Part shown: in pieces, positions 6,260-9,938 of the stretch
Numbering within the stretch: position 1 is the stretch's first letter
Layout of the letters: each line of letters begins with the position of its first letter
Source of the DNA: Clostridiales bacterium
GTDB taxonomy: Bacteria; Bacillota; Clostridia; Saccharofermentanales; UBA5734
NCBI GenBank assembly: GCA_003532195.1
Contig: DOFA01000255.1
Span: forward strand, 1 to 9,938
Length of the DNA: 9,938 nucleotides
Direction of reading: 5' to 3'
Notes under the pieces: generated by a model
Seen by the model: only the letters and a program-made list of their open reading frames with translations
What the model was told of the DNA's origin: nothing
The model's database searches: none
Position numbers and translations under genes: made by a program

Positions 6260-7129
6260 TTAATAGCCAGCAATTCCTGCTTCCCGCATCAGTTGCCGCA
6301 GGGAAACCATAGATTCGGCGCTGGCCGCGGCTGCACCGTCGGAGAAAGAAAAACCGCCGGGCAAGCGCAGGGTTTCTTCGTTGATTTCGCTTGTCAGCCG
6401 ATAATGGGTTTCCAGCGACAGATACCCTTGATAGCCGTCGCGAACCAGCAGGCGCAGCTGGCCCGCAATGTTGGCTTCACCTGTCCCCACGCGCACAGCC
6501 TGCTCTCCGTCCGCGGTTTTCATAGCATCTTTGATATGAACATGGCAAATCAGGTCTTTCAAAAGGGCATATCCGTCCACAGGCACTTCGCCGTCCGGCG
6601 CGAAAAGCAAATTGCCGCCGTCCCAGACCGCGCGGACGGACGGAGAGCCGATGGCCCGGATGTACCCGGCCAGGATGGCCGAGGTATGTCCGTTGACTGA
6701 CGGGTCAGCCTCCAGACCCATCACAACGCCGCTGTCCGCCAGCAACGGAAGAACCGGCGCATAGGCTTCGCATAATGCCGCTTCCGTCAGCGGTGCGTCT
6801 TCATGCCGCCAGAAGCAAAATCCCCGGACGATTTTTACGCCGAGAATCTGAGCTAATTCCAGGGAGCGCCTGAGGCTCTCCAGGTGCTGGCGCCGGGTCT
6901 GGAGATCGTTGTATTCGCATTTATAGAAAGGCAGGCTCAGGCTGCATACCTTAATCCCCGCGGCGCCGAACTGCTCGCGCATCCGCTGAGCCAGACCGGG
7001 CGTAAAATCAAAAGCACCCAGGCCTTCGACGGAACGCAGCTCCACCGCTTTTAGGTCAAATTGCCGGCAGAAGCGGATAATCTCCTCCAGCTGCTGCGAC
7101 ACTTCATCGGTGATGATACTCAATTCCAT
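6260..7129 (-). CDS. Xylose-isomerase-like TIM-barrel sugar phosphate isomerase/epimerase
   Basis: This 289-residue protein has a TIM-barrel fold (AP_endonuc_2/xylose-isomerase-like). Four expected metal ligands sit at the ends of successive strands: E140 (VMGLEADPS), D170 (AVWDGGN), H198 (CHVHIKD) and E240 (LSLETHY). This is the classic E-D-H-E site of divalent-metal epimerases and isomerases such as tagatose 3-epimerases, IolE and IolI. The ATG at 7129 has GGAGGTGA 5 bases upstream and starts only 4 bases after the deaminase stop, so the genes are tightly linked. An upstream in-frame start lies inside the deaminase and is rejected. Its pairing with a Gfo/Idh/MocA enzyme is common in sugar and inositol pathways, suggesting successive oxidation and isomerisation or epimerisation. 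The substrate cannot be named. Confidence 0.88.
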   Translation of the reverse strand: MELSIITDEVSQQLEEIIRFCRQFDLKAVELRSVEGLGAFDFTPGLAQRMREQFGAAGIKVCSLSLPFYKCEYNDLQTRRQHLESLRRSLELAQILGVKIVRGFCFWRHEDAPLTEAALCEAYAPVLPLLADSGVVMGLEADPSVNGHTSAILAGYIRAIGSPSVRAVWDGGNLLFAPDGEVPVDGYALLKDLICHVHIKDAMKTADGEQAVRVGTGEANIAGQLRLLVRDGYQGYLSLETHYRLTSEINEETLRLPGGFSFSDGAAAASAESMVSLRQLMREAGIAGY

Positions 7130-7133
7130 CGGG

Positions 7134-7889
7134 TCACCTCCGCGGCAGCAAAGCCGCGCTTTGCTCATCCAGATAGAGGACGGCATTCTCGCATAAGCGC
7201 AGGGACGAGGCCGGGCAACTCGGATCGATCGGGCCGGCTACGGTATTGCTGACAGCCTGGGCCTTGGTCGGACCCGGAACGATGCAAAAATGGAAGCGGG
7301 CGTTGATCAGGGTCGGGATGGTCAGCGTCAGAGCCTGCTCCGGAACCAGCTCCAGCGAGGCAAAACAGCCGTCGTGCACCTGTTGTGTCCGGCAGACTTT
7401 ATCTAGGGTGACGCAGCGAACCGCTTGCGGGTCATGGAAGTCGGCAACATGCGGGTCATTGAAAGCAATGTGTCCGTTCTCGCCGATGCCGAGGCAGACG
7501 ATGTCCGGCGGATTCTCACGTAGCAGCTGCGCATAGCGGAAGCATTCGGCTTGCGGATCCGCGGCGTTGCCGTTGAGATAATGGACCTGGCGGAAATTGG
7601 TCTGGCTGAAAAGGCGGTCGCGCAGGAAGTTGCCGAATCCTTGAGGCGCCTGGGGATCCAGCCCAACGTATTCGTCCATATGAAACGCCGTGATGCGCCG
7701 GAAGTCAATGGAACGGTCGCTGCGCAGCGCTTCCAGAAATTCGTTCTGCGACGGCGCCGCGGCAAAAATCATCGACAAATGTTCTTTTTCCTGCAGCAGA
7801 CGGTTGATGCATGCGGCTGTATCTGCTGCCGCGGCGCGCCCCATCTCGGCCCGGTTTTGAAAACTGCGTACGGTAAATGAAGTTTGCAT
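7134..7889 (-). CDS. NagB-like glucosamine-6-phosphate deaminase/isomerase family protein
   Basis: This 251-residue cytoplasmic protein belongs to the NagB/6-phosphogluconolactonase superfamily. NagB landmarks are present: FHMDEYVG (69-76; D72 matches the catalytic aspartate of E. coli NagB), GIGENGHIAFNDP (134-146; H140 is the ring-opening histidine), and VPGPTKA (204-210). NagB would convert glucosamine-6-phosphate to fructose-6-phosphate and ammonia. However, the E. coli motif is NDGHIAFNEP; here the aspartate before GH is N138 and the glutamate after FN is D145. This subfamily may therefore use a different amino sugar phosphate or a changed proton relay. The start carries GGAGG 9 bases upstream. 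It leads the leftward operon directly behind a strong promoter and LacI-type operator. Family sure; exact reaction not. Confidence 0.85.
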   Translation of the reverse strand: MQTSFTVRSFQNRAEMGRAAAADTAACINRLLQEKEHLSMIFAAAPSQNEFLEALRSDRSIDFRRITAFHMDEYVGLDPQAPQGFGNFLRDRLFSQTNFRQVHYLNGNAADPQAECFRYAQLLRENPPDIVCLGIGENGHIAFNDPHVADFHDPQAVRCVTLDKVCRTQQVHDGCFASLELVPEQALTLTIPTLINARFHFCIVPGPTKAQAVSNTVAGPIDPSCPASSLRLCENAVLYLDEQSAALLPRR

Positions 7890-7913
7890 CCTGCCGCGCC
7901 TCCAACATTTTGA

Positions 7914-7929
7914 TAGTAAACGTTTTCTT
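7914..7929. promoter_or_regulatory. LacI-type operator at the nagB-like promoter
   Basis: TAGTAAACGTTTTCTT is centred on a CG dinucleotide, with AAACGTTT palindromic and outer AG/CT matching. It starts one base past the expected transcription start of the leftward operon. It shares TAGTAAACG with the operator before the lacI-type gene, so both are likely bound by that regulator. It also resembles a CcpA cre site, an alternative that cannot be excluded. Confidence 0.6.
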
Positions 7930-7937
7930 CCTTTTTT

Positions 7938-7967
7938 ATTTTAGTCTAATGTGCCGGTGCCTGTCAA
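7938..7967 (-). promoter_or_regulatory. Promoter of the nagB-like operon
   Basis: On the minus strand a perfect TTGACA (7967-7962) is followed after 18 bases by TAAAAT (7943-7938, 5 of 6 match to TATAAT). The start point would be near 7931, giving a leader of about 40 bases that carries the operator and ribosome site. This is a strong sigma-A-type promoter by inspection. Confidence 0.7.
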
Positions 7968-7983
7968 CAGAATTTCGATAAAT

Positions 7984-8003
7984 ATCACTCAAGATCACTC
8001 AAA
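7984..8003. repeat. Two-copy 10-bp direct repeat between divergent promoters
   Basis: ATCACTCAAG (7984-7993) is followed directly by ATCACTCAAA (7994-8003). The 10-base period is close to one helical turn. It lies upstream of both -35 boxes, a position where an activator could act, but two copies are little evidence. Confidence 0.4.
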
Positions 8004-8005
8004 CA

Positions 8006-8037
8006 GAAGCTTGATAACTTGCTTTTTCGCAAGCTTT
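8006..8037. repeat. Inverted repeat between divergent promoters
   Basis: AAGCTTG (8007-8013) and CAAGCTT (8030-8036) are perfectly complementary across 16 bases. The inner CTTGC (8018-8022) and GCAAG (8029-8033) could form an alternative smaller hairpin. Neither transcript should include this segment if the mapped promoters are used, so it is more likely a DNA-level protein site or incidental than an RNA structure. Confidence 0.45.
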
Positions 8038-8086
8038 CCGCCTTTTGCTTCAGCTCGCGCTTCATCTCGTGCAAGCCGGAAAATTC

Positions 8087-8116
8087 TTGACAGATGCGAA
8101 AGATTTGCGCTATGCT
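8087..8116 (+). promoter_or_regulatory. Promoter of the lacI-type regulator and hydrolase genes
   Basis: A perfect -35 TTGACA (8087-8092) is separated by 18 bases from TATGCT (8111-8116, 4 of 6 match to TATAAT). The start point falls near 8122, inside the adjacent operator, and the leader is under 30 bases. Confidence 0.65.
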
Positions 8117-8117
8117 T

Positions 8118-8133
8118 TAGTAAACGGTTACTA
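8118..8133. promoter_or_regulatory. LacI-type operator at the regulator's own promoter
   Basis: TAGTAAACGGTTACTA is an inverted repeat with 7 of 8 position pairs complementary and a central CG, the hallmark of LacI/PurR/CcpA-family operators (the hinge helices intercalate at CG). It begins one base after the -10 box and covers the start point, so binding would block initiation. This indicates autorepression by the gene it precedes. Confidence 0.75.
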
Positions 8134-8149
8134 CTATAAGGAGCATACC

Positions 8150-9208
8150 ATGGCCAAACAGCCAACCCTTCATGATGTGGCGCGATCCAGCGGTGTATCC
8201 ATCGCAACTGTGTCTCGTGTTTTAGCGAATTCCGGTTATCCGGTCAGTGAAGACAGCCGGCGGCGTGTGCTCAAGGCAGCCCGCGCGCTGCGCTATACGC
8301 CCAACGCCATCGGCAAGAACCTGAAAAAGCAGGACAGCCGGGAAATCGGCGTCCTGCTGCCCAATCTGACCAACCCTTATTATGCCCAGCTGCTGCAAGC
8401 CATTCATGATACCGCGGACCGCTTTGCTTACAGCATCGTGCTATGCAGCGCCGGCCGGGACGCCCGCAAGGAGATGCAGGAACTCGAAATGCTGATCAGC
8501 AAGCGGGTCTCCGGTTTGCTGCTGGCGAGCATCAACCCTGATATGACCGCCGCCATGCGTGCAATCGACATGGGCTACCCGCTGGTGACAATCGAACAAT
8601 CTACGTCGCTTGCCTGCATGCATGTTGGCTTTGATTTCCGCCGGGCTGGCGCCATGCTGGTTGAGCATCTGGCAAGCTGCGGCCATACCCGGATCGGCTT
8701 TCTCGGCGCACCGCTGGACAGGCCTAGCCGCGTTCAGATGCTGCAAGGTTTTCGCGACGGTATGCAACAGGCCGGTCTGGATCTGCAGGAAGAAGCGATC
8801 CTCCTGTCCGAATCCGAGAGCGAGGGCGCGGAGGTTTATGAAATTGAGAACGGCCGCCGCTGTGCCGCCAGGCTGCTCCGGCTTTCCAGCCGCCCGACGG
8901 CCTGTGTTTGCTTGAACGACATGACCGCCTTCGGCGCGATGGGATTCCTGCAGCAGGAAGGTCTCCATATTCCCGGGGATATTTCGCTGGTCGGCTGTGA
9001 TAATGTTCCTTACAGCGTTCTTAGTTCGCCGCCCCTGACGACGATCGACCAGCATGCTTACCAGATGGGAACGCTTGCTGTCGAGCGTCTGATCGGATGT
9101 ATCGCGAAATCAGATTTATCACCCTGTTCGGTCATGCTGACGCCGGAGCTGATTGTCCGCGGCAGCAGCTGCCGGCCGAAGGAGTCACCATGTATATCGG
9201 TTCATTGA
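8150..9208 (+). CDS. LacI-family transcriptional regulator
   Basis: This is a 352-residue repressor. The N-terminal helix-turn-helix is at residues 6-25 (TLHDVARSSGVSIATVSRVL), followed by the hinge region RYTPNAIGKNLKK (48-60). The periplasmic-binding-protein-like effector domain begins IGVLLPNLTNPYYAQLLQ (66-83) and ends with the family's usual TPELIVRGSS, after DISLVGCDNVPYSVLSSPPLTTIDQ. About 13 further residues (to ISVH) follow and overlap the next gene. The start is fixed by TAAGGAG 6 bases upstream and by the HTH at the usual distance; an upstream extension would cover the operator and promoter and is rejected. The gene sits between divergent promoters that each carry a related operator, so it probably represses both arms and is released by a sugar or sugar phosphate from the hydrolase substrate. 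The effector is unknown. Confidence 0.95.
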   Translation: MAKQPTLHDVARSSGVSIATVSRVLANSGYPVSEDSRRRVLKAARALRYTPNAIGKNLKKQDSREIGVLLPNLTNPYYAQLLQAIHDTADRFAYSIVLCSAGRDARKEMQELEMLISKRVSGLLLASINPDMTAAMRAIDMGYPLVTIEQSTSLACMHVGFDFRRAGAMLVEHLASCGHTRIGFLGAPLDRPSRVQMLQGFRDGMQQAGLDLQEEAILLSESESEGAEVYEIENGRRCAARLLRLSSRPTACVCLNDMTAFGAMGFLQQEGLHIPGDISLVGCDNVPYSVLSSPPLTTIDQHAYQMGTLAVERLIGCIAKSDLSPCSVMLTPELIVRGSSCRPKESPCISVH

Positions 9209-9938
9209 ACAAAAAAGAATCCGGCCTTGCCGGCTCGTATGCCTTTTACCGCCGCGGCGGAATCCAGCCCTTCCCGCCCGACCAATATGCCGATACCGCG
9301 GGGATGGATCCCGGCCCCATCGATATGGCCGGCGGCAGTCTGGGCAATGGCAAGCCCATCGGCTGGAAATGGAATTCACTGATGGATGTCGGCGTTGATA
9401 TTCACTTTGATTTCGGCCAGGAATGCTATATCGGTGCGGTGTGTCTGGAATTGGCTGAGAATTCGGCGGTTCAGGCGGTTGAGATCTTTCACGGCACCCG
9501 GGAGAAACCAGAATGTGCCGGCCGCTTCGACGCTCAGACGAACGGCCGTCTTCAGGGTAGAATCACCATCCCTGTGGGCGTCTGGTCCAACTCTGTGATT
9601 GTCCGGCTCCGCTCAATTCTTGAAGACATCACCTTGAATAGCCTGGACATCATCGGCGCTGTACCGGACAGCCTCCCGGTCTATCCCACTCCCCGCCAGG
9701 CCTGCTGCGGTAGCGGCTCTCTCAGTCTGGGCGCGCTCAAGTCGATCGTTGGGCAAGACCGCTCGGACGATACAGATTATGCAGCCATGTACTTGCAACA
9801 AAGGTTAATCGAGCGGTTCGATGTCCGGCTGCCCATAGACGTCCGACTGCCGATATCGGATCAAGGCAGCCCGGCTATTTCGCTCGCTCTTTGCGGCGAC
9901 ATTCCAGCCGGCGGCTACAGGGTTTCTGTCGCAGCCGC
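9190..9938 (+). CDS. GH20-like glycoside hydrolase, N-terminal part (open at right edge)
   Basis: This reading frame is open for 249 codons from ATG 9190 to the window's right edge. It overlaps the end of the lacI-type gene by 19 bases in another frame and has AAGGAG 5 bases upstream of the ATG, so translation is probably coupled. Residues about 55-157 look like a beta-sandwich of the galactose-binding/F5-8C type (IHFDFGQECYIGAVCLEL, VQAVEIFHG, SVIVRLRSILEDITLNSLDIIGA). From VYPTPRQ (164-170), a GH20b-like domain seems to start: P-x-P, a GSLSLG strand, a helix (YAAMYLQQRLIERF), a strand (AISLAL), then IPAGGYRVSV, matching the 'E-x-Y-x-L-x-V' turn of beta-hexosaminidases. No signal peptide is seen, so it may be cytoplasmic. 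The catalytic barrel lies beyond the window; GH20 is the best guess, but GH84, GH89 or another family with this domain is possible. Confidence 0.65.
   Translation, partial: MYIGSLNKKESGLAGSYAFYRRGGIQPFPPDQYADTAGMDPGPIDMAGGSLGNGKPIGWKWNSLMDVGVDIHFDFGQECYIGAVCLELAENSAVQAVEIFHGTREKPECAGRFDAQTNGRLQGRITIPVGVWSNSVIVRLRSILEDITLNSLDIIGAVPDSLPVYPTPRQACCGSGSLSLGALKSIVGQDRSDDTDYAAMYLQQRLIERFDVRLPIDVRLPISDQGSPAISLALCGDIPAGGYRVSVAA

Noticed and set aside
8006..8037. The inverted repeat considered as a transcription terminator.
   Set aside because: No gene ends here; both flanking genes point away and their promoters lie outside the repeat.
8045..8149. A 35-codon upstream extension of the LacI-type gene.
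   Set aside because: It covers the -35, -10 and operator sequences. The internal ATG at 8150 has AAGGAG and places the HTH at the normal N-terminal position.
1..9938. CRISPR arrays, tRNA/rRNA genes, transposases, phage genes and toxin-antitoxin pairs.
   Set aside because: No regularly spaced repeats, no cloverleaf-like sequence, and no coding sequence with such features was found by reading both strands.

Overview
The window looks like a carbohydrate-utilisation region from a fermentative Gram-positive bacterium, most likely a clostridial Bacillota. This is inferred from strong AGGAGG-type ribosome sites, a solute-binding protein with a lipobox, CUT1-type ABC permeases without a linked ATPase, and GntR/FadR and LacI regulators. 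Genes are moderately GC-rich and gene gaps are AT-rich. No RNA genes, insertion sequences, phage genes or CRISPR arrays were seen.

Locus A (about 1-4910, minus strand) reads right to left: a consensus-like promoter; a FadR-type GntR regulator; two sugar ABC permeases, the first overlapping the regulator by ATGA; a 298-bp gap with a stem-loop and a GntR-operator-like palindrome; a lipoprotein sugar-binding protein; a 161-bp gap with a perfect 13-bp stem-loop; a small cupin protein; and the first 69 residues of a sugar-phosphate isomerase/epimerase-like protein that runs off the left edge. It looks like a uptake-and-isomerisation operon for an unidentified sugar or sugar acid. The ATPase must be encoded elsewhere.

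The 4797-5322 gap separates the loci. It holds the end signals of locus B (an intrinsic terminator at 5144-5187), an AT-rich stretch, and the locus A promoter.

Locus B (about 5323-9938) is a divergent amino-sugar-type regulon built around the 7890-8149 gap. Leftward run a NagB/6-phosphogluconolactonase-superfamily deaminase-like gene, a TIM-barrel isomerase and a compact Gfo/Idh/MocA oxidoreductase. Rightward run a LacI-family regulator and a coupled, open-ended gene whose start resembles a GH20-type hexosaminidase (an N-terminal beta-sandwich-like region, then a GH20b-like domain). Both divergent promoters have a consensus -35 (TTGACA), and each has a related CG-centred LacI-type operator right after its -10 box. 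The simplest reading is that the LacI protein controls both arms. The hydrolase would release an amino sugar or modified sugar for the isomerase, oxidoreductase and deaminase.

Most of the content belongs to known families. The more unusual points are the altered active-site motif of the NagB-like protein, the matching operators, the grouping of a deaminase with an isomerase and a dehydrogenase, and the operator-like palindrome before the binding-protein gene.
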